Source of the DNA: Streptomyces sp. PCS3-D2
GTDB lineage: Bacteria; Actinomycetota; Actinomycetes; Streptomycetales; Streptomycetaceae
NCBI RefSeq assembly: GCF_000612545.2
Contig: NZ_CP097800.1
Span: forward strand, 2,539,001 to 2,603,000
Length of the DNA: 64,000 nucleotides
Direction of reading: 5' to 3'
The translations under genes and the position numbers were made by a program. The notes under the pieces are model-generated. The model did no database searches. It was not told the DNA's origin and saw only the letters and a program-made list of their open reading frames with translations. Below, in pieces: positions 51,509 through 60,472 of this stretch; positions within the stretch are counted from its first letter, which is position 1, and the number at the start of each line of letters is the position of its first letter.

Positions 51509-52189
51509 TCAGCCGACGGCCGTGCCCCGGCCCCACAGTTCCTCGGCGTGGTCACGGAAGCGGTCGAACATCCCTCCCGGCCCCTGCCGGCGCAGGTGCA
51601 GCAGCGGGGAGTCGTGCCCGATGACGGTCGCCAGGTGAGGGGTGACCAACGCCTCCCCATCGAACCTGAACACGCTCAGCCCCACATGGTTCATGGCGTC
51701 GGACGGTGCGCTGAAGCGCGCCTCCAGGCCGTCCAGGGCGGCAAGCTCCGCGAGGTGTTCCAACGTGATCCCAATCCGCGTCGAGACGGAGAGCGCGGCC
51801 GATTCGACCTCCTCCCGCCGTCGCGTGACCTCCCCGTCCGGATCCCCGAGAAGAAACCGCACCCGGCACCCGCTCTCGGCCTTGCGGCGGACGACGCCCG
51901 CGAAATCGGGCACCTGGGTCCAGAAGAAGGAGTTCGTGTACCCGGCGAGAAACACCTCGCCGGTCGCGTCATTCACCAGTCGGGCCCACACGGTGGACGG
52001 GGAGGCCGAGCGGTACGCGTACGAGTGGACGAGCTCCCGGTCCCCGCCAACCTTGACTCGGCTGGTGATCGCATCGGGCCAGATCATGTGTTCGTCCACT
52101 CCCCACACCCGGCACGTGTCGTGCCGGTTTTCGCGCGTGCGGCGTGAGCCCCTCGTCGGCGATCCAGCGTTCCACCCCTTCGCGGTCAC
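51509..52189 (-). CDS. Truncated homologue of the neighbouring HTH/PLD-like regulator
   Basis: The frame encodes about 190 residues similar to the C-terminal domain of the regulator at 52682-53422. Shared order: ...SPSTVWARLVNDATGEVFLAGY against a corresponding SVFVELLTTARERIDVLVYAA, then CRVRFLLGDPDGE against CTVRIAIGDADSE, and a shared GGMFD ending. The N-terminal helix-turn-helix part is missing, and residues before about 35 look non-homologous, so ATG 52086 (MIWPDAITS) may be the effective start. It may be inert or a non-DNA-binding paralogue. Confidence 0.5.
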   Translation of the reverse strand: MTAKGWNAGSPTRGSRRTRENRHDTCRVWGVDEHMIWPDAITSRVKVGGDRELVHSYAYRSASPSTVWARLVNDATGEVFLAGYTNSFFWTQVPDFAGVVRRKAESGCRVRFLLGDPDGEVTRRREEVESAALSVSTRIGITLEHLAELAALDGLEARFSAPSDAMNHVGLSVFRFDGEALVTPHLATVIGHDSPLLHLRRQGPGGMFDRFRDHAEELWGRGTAVG

Positions 52190-52206
52190 ACTCTCCGCGC
52201 GACCTC

Positions 52207-52677
52207 TTAACCGAGGTATGGGGCGGGTCGGCTCGCCAAGAAGTGCTGTACTCGCAGGCGTTGGGTGTGGTGCATGGGCAAGGCTCCCAGCTCAGCCGGC
52301 GCCACGAAGCGGAGTTCCGTGCTCTCGTCCGAGATCGCCAGCGTGCCCCCGACAATGCGGGCCGTGAAGCAGACGTTGAACTGGCGGCGGACCTCGCCGT
52401 CGCTGTACTCGATGATGTGCTTCGGGTCCGTGTAGGTGCCGACCAGTCCCGTAATCTCCACGTCGAGGCCCGTCTCCTCCTTGACCTCTCGGACGGCCGT
52501 TCCGGGGAGGGAGTCCGTGAGGTCCATCCCGCCGCCGGGGAGAGCCCACAGATCGTTGTCGCGGCGCCGTTGCATCAGGATGCGGCCCTGGTCGTCCGTG
52601 ACGACGGCTGAGGCTGCCACGACCATGCTGTTGGGCTCGGGAGCATGGGGATCGTCGTAGTACTCGGTCCGGGCCAT
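52207..52677 (-). CDS. Nudix hydrolase
   Basis: A 156-aa Nudix protein with a complete box (GGGMDLTDSLPGTAVREVKE, then ETGL), preceded by AVVTDDQGRILMQRRRDNDLWALP. The start ATG 52677 has GAGG nine bases upstream and lies four bases after the stop of the upstream regulator gene, so they form an operon. Regulator-Nudix pairs of this type recur in Streptomyces, but the substrate is not known. Confidence 0.88.
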   Translation of the reverse strand: MARTEYYDDPHAPEPNSMVVAASAVVTDDQGRILMQRRRDNDLWALPGGGMDLTDSLPGTAVREVKEETGLDVEITGLVGTYTDPKHIIEYSDGEVRRQFNVCFTARIVGGTLAISDESTELRFVAPAELGALPMHHTQRLRVQHFLASRPAPYLG

Positions 52678-52681
52678 CGGG

Positions 52682-53422
52682 TCACTCCTCTACGGGACGG
52701 GCCGTCTCCCACACCGCGTTGAAGCTGTCGGCGTAGGTGTCGAACATGCCCCCGGCTTCGTGACGGCGAAGGTGCCACACGGGCGCACCGTACGCGTTCA
52801 CGCCCCAGACGTGGGCGTTGACCAAGACTTCGTCGTCCGCCCGGTACAGGCTGTTGTAGAGGGTCGTGCTGTGCGTTCGCAGCTCGATGCCGGGCACGTC
52901 GGCCAGGGGCCGGTAGTGCATGAGGGCGAGACGGCAGCGGGATTCGATGCCGTGCCCGAATCTCTCTTCCTGTCCACGCTGCCTGACGGTCTCGCTGTCG
53001 GCGTCACCGATGGCAATCCGGACCGTGCAGCCGTCCGCCGCGCGTTCCCGAAGGAGGTCGTTCAGGCGGGGATACGCCTCGTGCAGGAACACCGCTGCGT
53101 AGACCAGCACGTCGATCCGCTCGCGAGCTGTCGTCAGCAACTCCACGAACACGGAGACGGGAAGGTCCGCTCGCTGGTCGTACAGCGCCACCAGTTCGGG
53201 ACTGACGGACCGCGCGGCACGGGCCTGTCTCAGCGCCGGCCACAATGCGTGGACGTCCTCGCCCAGCGTCTCGGCAGCCAACAGCGCCGTTGCCCGCCGT
53301 GGGGTGCGTCCGAGGTTGACCCAGCGTTCGACGCTCTTCGGATCGACGCCCGTGGCGCTCGCCAGCGATGCATGAGTCCAGCCGCCGGATGCCATCAGGG
53401 CCCTTAACCGCTCGTTCTGCAT
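52682..53422 (-). CDS. XRE-type HTH regulator with PLD-like C-terminal domain (DUF5919-like)
   Basis: A 246-aa protein. Residues 1-60 are a helix-turn-helix (WTHASLASATGVDPKSVERWVNLGRTPRRATALLAAE). Residues about 85-246 form a domain with DVLVYAAVFLHEAYPRLNDLL and CTVRIAIGDADSETVRQRG, resembling a degenerate phospholipase-D half lacking a clear HKD motif. I recall this region as DUF5919. It probably senses a small molecule and controls the following Nudix gene. Confidence 0.82.
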   Translation of the reverse strand: MQNERLRALMASGGWTHASLASATGVDPKSVERWVNLGRTPRRATALLAAETLGEDVHALWPALRQARAARSVSPELVALYDQRADLPVSVFVELLTTARERIDVLVYAAVFLHEAYPRLNDLLRERAADGCTVRIAIGDADSETVRQRGQEERFGHGIESRCRLALMHYRPLADVPGIELRTHSTTLYNSLYRADDEVLVNAHVWGVNAYGAPVWHLRRHEAGGMFDTYADSFNAVWETARPVEE

Positions 53423-53534
53423 AGGGACGTTCTACAGCCCATGGGACGTCCCGAAGTGGGAAACGTACGAGGTTCCCCCGTCCTGATCACCACGGCGACG
53501 ATCCCGGTACCAGCGAGGTACGAAGGGATCCGGA

Positions 53535-53735
53535 ATGGTGCGGGGACTGTGGCAGCAGGTCGAACAGCGTGATCCGTTTCCGGTGCCCGATCCCGATCCG
53601 ACGGACCCGACGTGCGACGTGTGTGCGGCCCTGGTCGTCCAGCGCGCGGAGTGCTACCGGCTGCGGGACCTGTCAGGGGTCGTGGACTGCAACGTCGAGA
53701 TCCGTAAGCACCCCCACACGAAGGTGAGCCGATGA
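53535..53735 (+). CDS. Small hypothetical protein with CxxC
   Basis: A 66-aa protein (MVRGLWQQVEQRDPFPVPD start) with CDVCAALVVQRAECYRLRD, a single CxxC plus further Cys residues, possibly a small metal site. GGGATCCGG precedes the ATG. Its stop overlaps the next gene (ATGA). It is divergent from the HTH regulator and seems part of the same accessory module. Function unknown. Confidence 0.65.
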   Translation: MVRGLWQQVEQRDPFPVPDPDPTDPTCDVCAALVVQRAECYRLRDLSGVVDCNVEIRKHPHTKVSR

Positions 53736-53959
53736 CCCGCGCCGTGCTGCGCTACGTCCCCCACACCATCCGGCACGCCCCGGAAGGCGGGGTGACCTAC
53801 GAGGCGTTCTGCGTCGCCGAAGGCTGCGGAGCCGAGTCGGGCGCGCACGACGAACAGGAAGGACCACAGGACTGGGCGCTCCGGCACGCCGGGCGGACCG
53901 GGCACGACCTGTTCCGGCGCGTGTTCACCGATCACGCCCGGGTCAGCCGCGACGCGTAG
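53732..53959 (+). CDS. DUF7848-like small protein
   Basis: A 75-aa protein starting MTRAVLRYVPHTIRHAPEGG with FCVAEGCGAESGAHDEQEG and HAGRTGHDLFRRV. The Cys-Gly/His arrangement resembles a small zinc-binding fold I recall as DUF7848 in Streptomyces. It is translationally coupled to the gene before it and followed by a terminator. Function unknown. Confidence 0.7.
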   Translation: MTRAVLRYVPHTIRHAPEGGVTYEAFCVAEGCGAESGAHDEQEGPQDWALRHAGRTGHDLFRRVFTDHARVSRDA

Positions 53960-54011
53960 ACCCCGGCCCGCTGGGCGACGGCGAGCAAGGCAGTCCAGCG
54001 CGCCGGCTTCG

Positions 54012-54047
54012 GCCCCGCTCACACGACCCGAATCGTGTGGGCGGGGC
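54012..54047. terminator. Terminator after the small-gene pair
   Basis: A 15-bp stem with one wobble (54012-54026 with 54033-54047) and a 6-nt loop. Confidence 0.8.
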
Positions 54048-54091
54048 TCTGACGTGCGACGGCGAGGACGGGAGCGCCTCACAATGGACGG

Positions 54092-55042
54092 GTGAATCGC
54101 CCCCCGAACCTTGACGTGCTCTTGCAGCCCCGCCCGCCGTCCCCGTTGCAGGAGATCCATGACGAGCGGTTCGAGCGGCACGGAGTCCGCCTGCTGCTGA
54201 AGCGGGACGACCTGATCCACACCACCATTCCGTGGGACACGGATCTGTTTGGACCAGTGGACCTGTACCCTCCGGGCAACAAGTGGCGCAAGCTCGCGCC
54301 CAACCTGCGCGCCGCCCTGCAGGCGGGGCACGACCGGCTCGTCACCTTCGGCGGGGCGTACTCCAACCACCTGCGGGCCACCGCTGCCGCCGGGCGGCTG
54401 ACGGGCCTCGGGACGGTCGGCATCGTGCGCGGGGACGAGCTGGCCGGACGGCCCCTGAACGCATCCCTCGCCCGGTGCGCGGCGGACGGCATGCGCCTGC
54501 ACTTCGTCTCCCGTTCGCGCTACCGCGCCAAGGCCGACCCGCAGGCACGGGCCCTGCTGCTGGACGAGGCGGGCGCGAGCGGGGCGTACGTCGTCCCGGA
54601 AGGCGGCAGCAACGCCCTCGCCCTCTCCGGCTGCGCGGAGCTGGGCCGCGAGCTCCGCGGCGTGACCGACGTGGTGGCGGTGGCCTGCGGCACCGGCGGC
54701 ACCCTGGCGGGGCTGGCCGCGGGGCTGGCCCCGGGGCAGCGGGCGCTGGGCGTTCCCGTCCTGGCGGGCGGCTTCCTGTCGGGGGAGATACGTTCCCTCC
54801 AGACGGAGGCGTACGGCGGCCCGGTCGGCGACTGGTCCTTGGCGGAGGACTTCCACCACGGCGGCTACGCCCGCGTCCCGGCCGCCCTGGAGTCCTTCGC
54901 CGCCGACTTCGGCTCCCGCCACGGCTTCCCGGTGGAACGCATCTACGTGGCCAAACTCCTGTGGGCCGTGACCGCCCTGACCGAGGCGGGCGCCTTCCCG
55001 CCCGGTACGTCGGTCACCGCCGTCATCACGGGCCGGCCGTAG
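54092..55042 (+). CDS. PLP-dependent ACC deaminase / D-cysteine desulfhydrase family enzyme
   Basis: A 316-aa fold-type II PLP enzyme: LLLKRDDLIHTTIPWDTDLFGPVDL, the PLP-Lys segment PGNKWRKL, the phosphate/substrate SNHLRATAAA, and a glycine loop ACGTGGTLAGLAAGL. Members open cyclopropane ACC or remove sulfide from D-cysteine; sequence alone does not separate them, though the D-cysteine type is commoner in actinobacteria. GTG 54092 follows the terminator directly. Confidence 0.88.
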   Translation: MNRPPNLDVLLQPRPPSPLQEIHDERFERHGVRLLLKRDDLIHTTIPWDTDLFGPVDLYPPGNKWRKLAPNLRAALQAGHDRLVTFGGAYSNHLRATAAAGRLTGLGTVGIVRGDELAGRPLNASLARCAADGMRLHFVSRSRYRAKADPQARALLLDEAGASGAYVVPEGGSNALALSGCAELGRELRGVTDVVAVACGTGGTLAGLAAGLAPGQRALGVPVLAGGFLSGEIRSLQTEAYGGPVGDWSLAEDFHHGGYARVPAALESFAADFGSRHGFPVERIYVAKLLWAVTALTEAGAFPPGTSVTAVITGRP

Positions 55043-55107
55043 CCCAGGCCCCCCAGGGGCCGGCACCACCGCCGCCCGCCCCGCCGAGCTCCCCGCAGGG
55101 GCAGGGG

Positions 55108-56688
55108 CTACGTCGACTCGCGGTACGCCGCCGCCTCCTCCAGGTCCAGCCTGCGCAGCAGCACCCGCAGCATCTCGTCGTCGATCCGCCGGTCGTCCCG
55201 CAGTGCGACGAAGACCTCCCGCTCGGCCTCGATCATCTCCCCCGCGAGCCGGCGGTAGATGTCGTCCGCGGACTCCCCCGTCAGCGGATTGACCTCCCCC
55301 AGCCGTTCCCACACGGCGTTGCGCCGCCTCTCCAGCACCGTCCGCAGCCGGTCCGCCAGCGGCGGCGGCAGCGTGGAGTTCTCCGGCTCCTCCAGCAACT
55401 CCGCCAGCCGCTCCTCCGCCGCCCGCGAGGCCTGGCTCTGCGCCTGCGCCTCCGCCAGCGTCTCGGCCTGCACGTCCCTCGGCGGCAGCTTCAGCACCCT
55501 GATCAGCGGCGGCAGCGTCAGCCCCTGCACCACCAGCGTGCCGATGACGGTGGTGAAGGTCAGGAAGAGGATCAGGTTCCGGTTCTGCACCGAGATCGGC
55601 ACGGAGAAGGCGATGGCCAGCGAGACCACGCCCCGCATCCCGGCCCAGCCCACGATGACCGGGGACTTCCAGTCGGTGTCCGGCTCCCGGTCCCGGATCC
55701 GCTGCGACAGCGCACGCGGCACGAAGGTCGCCGGGAACACCCATACGAAGCGGGCCACCACCACCACGAGGAAGACGGCGATCGCGTACCAGGCCGCCTC
55801 CATGCCCCGGTACTCGCCCAGCCCCGTGAGGACCACCGCCAACTGCAGGCCGATCAGCGCGAAGACGACCGACTCCAGGATGAAGGCGACCATCTTCCAC
55901 ACCGCCTCCTCCTGGAGCCGGGTGGCGAAGTCGACCTGCCAGTTGCGGTGCCCGAGGTACAGGGCGACCACCACCACGGCCAGCACTCCGGAGGCGTGCA
56001 CCCGCTCGGCCGCCGCGTACGCCACGAAGGGGATCAGCAGCGAGAGGGTGTTCTGGAGCAGGGGCTCCTTCATCCGTTTGCGCAGCTGGTGGATCGGCAC
56101 CATGAGCAGCAGGCCGACACCGATCCCGCCCACCGAGGCCACCAGGAACTCCGCGATGCCGCCCGCCCAGCCCGCGCTCATCCCGACCGCCGCCGCCAGC
56201 GCCACCTTGTAGACGGTGATCGCGGTGGCGTCGTTGACGAGGGACTCACCCTGAAGGATGGTCGTCAGCCGGTTCGGCAGTCCCAGCCTGCGGGCGATCG
56301 CGGTGGCGGCGACCGCGTCGGGCGGCGCGACCACCGCGCCCAGCACCAGCGCCACCGGCAGGGACAGCCCGGGCACCACCAGGTACGCGGCGTACCCGAC
56401 GACGAGCGTCGCGAAGAGCACGTAGCCGACCGACAGCATCGCGATCGGCCTGATGTTGGCGCGCAGGTCCAGGTACGAGCTGTCCACCGCGGCCGTGTAC
56501 AGCAGCGGCGGGAGCAGCAGTGGCAGGACGATGTGCGGGTCGAGCGTGTAGTCCGGCACGCCCGGGACGTACGAGGCGGCCAACCCGGCGGCGACCAGCA
56601 GGAGCGGCGCGGGCACCGGCGTGCGCCGGGCGAGTCCCGCCACGGCCGCACTGCCCGCGACGAGGGCCACCAGCTGCAATACCTCCAT
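55108..56688 (-). CDS. Na+/H+ antiporter (CPA1 family)
   Basis: A 526-aa protein with about twelve membrane segments over the first 400 residues. It includes the Asp-rich ion site LVNDATAITVYK and the upstream VVAPPDAVAATAIARRLGLP, both CPA1 hallmarks. A cytoplasmic tail of about 125 residues rich in Glu/Arg follows. It exchanges sodium for protons at the plasma membrane. ATG 56688 is preceded by GGAGGT-like bases on the minus strand. Confidence 0.92.
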   Translation of the reverse strand: MEVLQLVALVAGSAAVAGLARRTPVPAPLLLVAAGLAASYVPGVPDYTLDPHIVLPLLLPPLLYTAAVDSSYLDLRANIRPIAMLSVGYVLFATLVVGYAAYLVVPGLSLPVALVLGAVVAPPDAVAATAIARRLGLPNRLTTILQGESLVNDATAITVYKVALAAAVGMSAGWAGGIAEFLVASVGGIGVGLLLMVPIHQLRKRMKEPLLQNTLSLLIPFVAYAAAERVHASGVLAVVVVALYLGHRNWQVDFATRLQEEAVWKMVAFILESVVFALIGLQLAVVLTGLGEYRGMEAAWYAIAVFLVVVVARFVWVFPATFVPRALSQRIRDREPDTDWKSPVIVGWAGMRGVVSLAIAFSVPISVQNRNLILFLTFTTVIGTLVVQGLTLPPLIRVLKLPPRDVQAETLAEAQAQSQASRAAEERLAELLEEPENSTLPPPLADRLRTVLERRRNAVWERLGEVNPLTGESADDIYRRLAGEMIEAEREVFVALRDDRRIDDEMLRVLLRRLDLEEAAAYREST

Positions 56689-56743
56689 CGAAGATCAATC
56701 CTCCGTCGTCGCGCGCCCGCACCCTGGCCGTACGCTGGCCATC

Positions 56744-57004
56744 ATGAGCGAGTGCACCCACGTTGCCGAACTGCCGCGCCCCGAGCCGGTCCCGTCTGCA
56801 CAGACCTGTGCCGAATGTCTGGCCGTCGGCAGCCACCCGGTGCAGCTGCGGATGTGCCTGGGGTGCGGCCACGTGGCGTGCTGCGATTCCTCGCCGTTCC
56901 GGCACGCGACGGCGCACCACGGCGAGACCGGCCATCCCGTCATGCGGAGCTTCGAGCCGGGCGAGACCTGGCGGTGGTGCTTCGTGGACGGTTCGATCGT
57001 CTGA
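56744..57004 (+). CDS. UBP-type zinc-finger protein
   Basis: An 86-aa protein that is a single ubiquitin-hydrolase-type zinc finger: CTHVAELP, CAECLAVGSHPVQLRMCLGC, GHVACCDSS, then HATAHHGETGHPVM with the His ligands. Bacterial members of unknown role are frequent beside antiporters in actinobacteria. It is divergent from the antiporter with a 55-bp gap. Confidence 0.87.
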   Translation: MSECTHVAELPRPEPVPSAQTCAECLAVGSHPVQLRMCLGCGHVACCDSSPFRHATAHHGETGHPVMRSFEPGETWRWCFVDGSIV

Positions 57005-57209
57005 GGCGGGGTAGTTCAACCCTCCGCCGGTTCCCCCGATTTGCCCCCCGCAGACCTCTAGCCACTGTGCGTGCCCATGGGCTTACCATCGGTCACTGAC
57101 CGCAGGGCGGGAGCCTCACGGCGGGCGTGACGAGGGGTGCCGCGACACGATCGCCCGGATCGCGGTAGCGTCACCGGCGAAAAGAGCTCGTACCACCTTG
57201 GAGGTGAGG

Positions 57210-57623
57210 GTGTCCCAGATCGCAGGCGAGCCCGGGACTCAGGACTTCGTGGAAGTCCGGCTGCCCGCTGCGGGTGCCTACCTGTCGGTGCTGCGGACGG
57301 CCACGGCCGGTCTCGCGGCACGTTTGGACTTCACCCTCGACGAGATCGAGGACCTCCGCATCGCGGTGGACGAAGCCTGCGCGATCCTGCTCCAGCAGGC
57401 CGTGCCGGGCTCCGTCCTCAGTTGCGTCTTCCGGCTGATCGACGATTCGCTGGAGGTGACGGTCTCGGCGCCGACCACGGACGGACGCGCGCCGGAGCGC
57501 GACACGTTCGCCTGGACGGTCCTGTCGGCACTGGCCGGCAAGGTCGAGGCCACGGTCGAGGAGAACCAGACGGTGAGCATCAGCCTGTACAAACAACGCG
57601 GCGCGGGGCCAGGCCCGGCGTGA
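57210..57623 (+). CDS. Anti-sigma factor, RsbW/UshX (PrsH) type
   Basis: A 137-aa GHKL-type serine-kinase-like anti-sigma factor. Evidence is DEIEDLRIAVDEACAILL (the N-box-like helix) and TVEENQTVSISLYK at the end. The ATP-binding G boxes are degenerate, as in several Streptomyces antagonists. GTG 57210 lies five bases after GGAGG; TTG 57198 is the extended alternative. The stop overlaps the sigma gene start (GTGA), so antagonist and sigma factor are made together, matching the ushX(prsH)-sigH order of S. coelicolor. Confidence 0.9.
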   Translation: MSQIAGEPGTQDFVEVRLPAAGAYLSVLRTATAGLAARLDFTLDEIEDLRIAVDEACAILLQQAVPGSVLSCVFRLIDDSLEVTVSAPTTDGRAPERDTFAWTVLSALAGKVEATVEENQTVSISLYKQRGAGPGPA

Positions 57624-58645
57624 GCAGCGGGGAGATCCCGGTGCGGGGCGGGGATCGGCCCCGGGTACGGCACGAGGTCGACGGCGGCATCCCGGAGCAG
57701 CAGCACGCCCGGCCGCACCCGGCTGACGTGGATGCGGAAGACGGCTTTTTGGACTCGGCGGAGCGACGGGCGGGCCCTATGAGCGAGAACCAGCACGACC
57801 AATCACAGCCGGCACAGCCACCGGAGGCCGCTTCGCCGGCCCCGGCGGCGGGGTTCCCGGTGTCTTCGGCGCCTGCGGCGCTGCCCGATCCGCGCGACCG
57901 CAGCAGCGCGCGGGCCCTGTTCGTCGAGCTGCGGGCGCTGCCCGACGGCTCGCCGGAGAAGGCGGAGCTGCGCAACCGGCTCGTACGGATGCACCTGCCC
58001 CTGGTCGAGCACCTGGCGCGGCGCTTCCGCAACCGCGGGGAGCCGCTCGACGACCTGACCCAGGTCGCGACGATCGGCCTGATCAAGTCGGTGGACCGGT
58101 TCGACCCGGACCGCGGGGTCGAGTTCTCCACGTATGCCACGCCCACGGTGGTCGGCGAGATCAAGCGCCACTTCCGGGACAAGGGCTGGGCGGTTCGGGT
58201 GCCCCGGCGTCTGCAGGAACTGCGGCTGTCGCTGACGACGGCCACGGCCGAGCTGTCCCAGCAGCACGGGCGCTCCCCGACGGTGCACGAGCTGGCCGAG
58301 CGGCTGGGTATCTCCGAGGAGGAGGTGCTGGAGGGTCTGGAATCGGCCAATGCCTACAGCACGCTCTCCCTGGACGTCCCGGACACCGACGACGAGTCGC
58401 CGGCGGTCGCGGACACCCTGGGCGCGGAGGACGAGGCCCTGGAGGGCGTCGAATACCGCGAGTCCCTGAAACCGCTGCTGGAGGGGCTGCCTCCGCGTGA
58501 GAAGCGGATCCTGCTGCTGCGGTTCTTCGGCAACATGACGCAGTCGCAGATCGCGCAGGAGGTCGGCATCTCCCAGATGCACGTCTCCCGGCTCCTGGCC
58601 CGCACCCTGGCCCAGCTCCGCGAGAAGCTCCTCGTCGAGGAATGA
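57620..58645 (+). CDS. sigH: SigB/SigF-type stress sigma factor (SigH-like)
   Basis: A 341-aa alternative sigma factor. An unusual 100-residue Pro/Asp-rich N-terminus precedes region 2 (RMHLPLVEHLARRFRNRGEP, DDLTQVATIGLIKSVDRFDP). Region 3 (RSPTVHELAERLGISEEEVLE) and region 4 (LPPREKRILLLRFFGNMTQSQIAQEVGISQMHVSRLL) follow. It directs osmotic/developmental stress transcription. An internal ATG (57779) would give a shorter form lacking 53 residues; multiple SigH isoforms are known in S. coelicolor. GTG 57620 is coupled to the anti-sigma gene. Confidence 0.93.
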   Translation: MSSGEIPVRGGDRPRVRHEVDGGIPEQQHARPHPADVDAEDGFLDSAERRAGPMSENQHDQSQPAQPPEAASPAPAAGFPVSSAPAALPDPRDRSSARALFVELRALPDGSPEKAELRNRLVRMHLPLVEHLARRFRNRGEPLDDLTQVATIGLIKSVDRFDPDRGVEFSTYATPTVVGEIKRHFRDKGWAVRVPRRLQELRLSLTTATAELSQQHGRSPTVHELAERLGISEEEVLEGLESANAYSTLSLDVPDTDDESPAVADTLGAEDEALEGVEYRESLKPLLEGLPPREKRILLLRFFGNMTQSQIAQEVGISQMHVSRLLARTLAQLREKLLVEE

Positions 58646-58652
58646 GCCGGGC

Positions 58653-59099
58653 TCAGGAGGGAGACGGCCCCCCGATGCCGAGGGCCTCGGTCGCCGTCGG
58701 GTTCACGAGCAGTACGACGACGGCCGCCGCAGCCACCGCGAGGGCCACGGCGGCGGCGATCATGGCGCCGCCGGTGGTGTAGAGCGTCCAGGCCACCGGC
58801 AGCGCCATCAGCTGGGTGATCAGTGCCGGGCCGCGGCTCCAGCGGCGGCCCAGGCGCAGCCCGCGGGCGGCGACCAGCGGCAGCGCGGCGAGCGCGAGCA
58901 GGGTGATGCCGCCTGTCTCGGCCTGCTGCGGGGAGTCGGGGTCGCCGGCGATGCCGACGAACAGCATGTACACGCCGAGGCAGGCGAGCGCCAGGCCCTC
59001 CAGGGCGGTGAGCGCGGCCGCGGCCGTCAACCGGCGGGGCGGCGCGGCGGGCGCTTCGGCGGTGGGGGCGGGGGCGTTCGCGGGCTGCTTCTTACTCAC
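58653..59099 (-). CDS. Hypothetical four-helix membrane protein
   Basis: A 148-aa protein with a 24-residue Pro/Ala-rich cytoplasmic lead and four hydrophobic segments (about 25-45, 62-82, 90-108, 112-130). GTG 59099 gives a sensible MSKKQPANAP start. It converges with sigH with only seven bases between. The family is conserved in Streptomyces as far as I recall, with no known function. Confidence 0.78.
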   Translation of the reverse strand: MSKKQPANAPAPTAEAPAAPPRRLTAAAALTALEGLALACLGVYMLFVGIAGDPDSPQQAETGGITLLALAALPLVAARGLRLGRRWSRGPALITQLMALPVAWTLYTTGGAMIAAAVALAVAAAAVVVLLVNPTATEALGIGGPSPS

Positions 59100-59183
59100 C
59101 CATGCAGGGTAGCGGCGCCGTCCGGAGGCCGGAGGGGACGGGCAGTAGGGTCGGCTCGCGAAGGGGTGGGTAGTCTGGCGCTC

Positions 59184-60149
59184 ATGCGTGCACTTCTCGT
59201 GGCCAACCCAGCAGCGACGACCACCAGTGCGCGCACGCGCGACGTCCTGATCCACGCCCTGGCCAGCGAGATGAAGCTGGAGGCGGTCACCACCGAGTAC
59301 CGCGGGCACGCCCGGGACCTGGGGCGCAAGGCCGCGCACGAGGGGCTGGACCTGGTGGTCGCCCTGGGGGGCGACGGCACGGTCAACGAGGTGGTGAACG
59401 GGCTCCTGCACAACGGGCCCGATCCGGACCGGCTACCCCGGCTCGCGGTGGTCCCCGGCGGCTCCACCAACGTGTTCGCCCGCGCCCTGGGACTGCCGAA
59501 CGACGCGGTCGAGGCGACGGGCGCACTGCTGGACGCCTTGCGCGAGAAGCGGGAGCGGACAGTCGGCCTGGGGCTCGCGGCGGGGACCCCCGGTACGCAG
59601 GACGAGTCGGTGCCGGCGCGTTGGTTCACCTTCTGCGCGGGTTTCGGGTTCGACGCGGGTGTCGTGGGGCGGGTCGAGCAGCAGCGGGAGCGCGGCAAGC
59701 GTTCGACGCACGCACTCTACGTACGACAACTGATGCGCCAGTTCTGGGAGGAGCCGAACCGCCGGCACGGGACGGTCACGCTGGAGCGCCCGGGAGCCGA
59801 CCCGGTGAAGGACCTGGTGCTGTCCATAGTATGCAACACCTCACCGTGGACGTTTCTAGGGAATCGTCCGCTTTACGCCTCTCCGGAGGCATCGTTCGAT
59901 ACTGCGCTTGACGTACTGGCACTCAACCGTTTGTCAACTCCGGCCGTCGCTCGTTACGCGACACAGCTTCTGACCTCCACTCCTGAGCGGGGTCCACGCG
60001 GCAAGCATGCGGTGTCTCTGCACGATCTGACCGACTTCACCTTGCATTCGAAGGTTCCGCTCCCGTTCCAGATGGACGGCGATCACCTCGGGCTGCGCAC
60101 CAGCGTTCGGTTCACAGGCGTACGCCGTGCACTGCGTGTGATTGTGTGA
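59184..60149 (+). CDS. Diacylglycerol/lipid kinase (DagK-like)
   Basis: A 321-aa kinase of the diacylglycerol/sphingosine type. Evidence is VANPAATTTSARTRDVL at the start, the nucleotide loop VALGGDGTVNEVVNGL, AVVPGGSTNVFARALGLP, and the C-terminal MDGDHLG segment. It phosphorylates a lipid hydroxyl with ATP at the membrane. ATG 59184 gives the usual beginning. Confidence 0.9.
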   Translation: MRALLVANPAATTTSARTRDVLIHALASEMKLEAVTTEYRGHARDLGRKAAHEGLDLVVALGGDGTVNEVVNGLLHNGPDPDRLPRLAVVPGGSTNVFARALGLPNDAVEATGALLDALREKRERTVGLGLAAGTPGTQDESVPARWFTFCAGFGFDAGVVGRVEQQRERGKRSTHALYVRQLMRQFWEEPNRRHGTVTLERPGADPVKDLVLSIVCNTSPWTFLGNRPLYASPEASFDTALDVLALNRLSTPAVARYATQLLTSTPERGPRGKHAVSLHDLTDFTLHSKVPLPFQMDGDHLGLRTSVRFTGVRRALRVIV

Positions 60150-60472
60150 GTAGAAGGGCCCGTAGGCCTTTCACTCGAACGTTTACACGCCGGTCCACCC
60201 TCACGATGTAGGGCTGTGACCTAGTAGACACCGACGAATCAAAAAAAACTTTCCGGAAGGGGTTGTATCCCCGTCCGAGGTTTGCGAATCTCTTCATGGC
60301 GATCGGGACAGCCCGCGGAACCGGCACCCACACAGACCGCCAGAACCCCTCCACGAATCTCGAACTGATCACCCGCGTGAAACCGGGCGGTCGACCTTCC
60401 CTCACGGGGGGATTCGTGAAAGCGTTCACATTCACAAGCAACCTGCCCGCAATACAAGGAGATGGAGCAGCC
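60150..60472. promoter_or_regulatory. Long upstream region of wblE
   Basis: About 320 bp without a supported gene, ending in AAGGAGA nine bases before the wblE ATG. It contains an A-run (AAAAAAAAC at 60241-60249) unusual in this genome. The length and AT-richness fit a regulated promoter with a long leader, as reported for whiB-like genes; the sites themselves were not identified. Confidence 0.5.
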
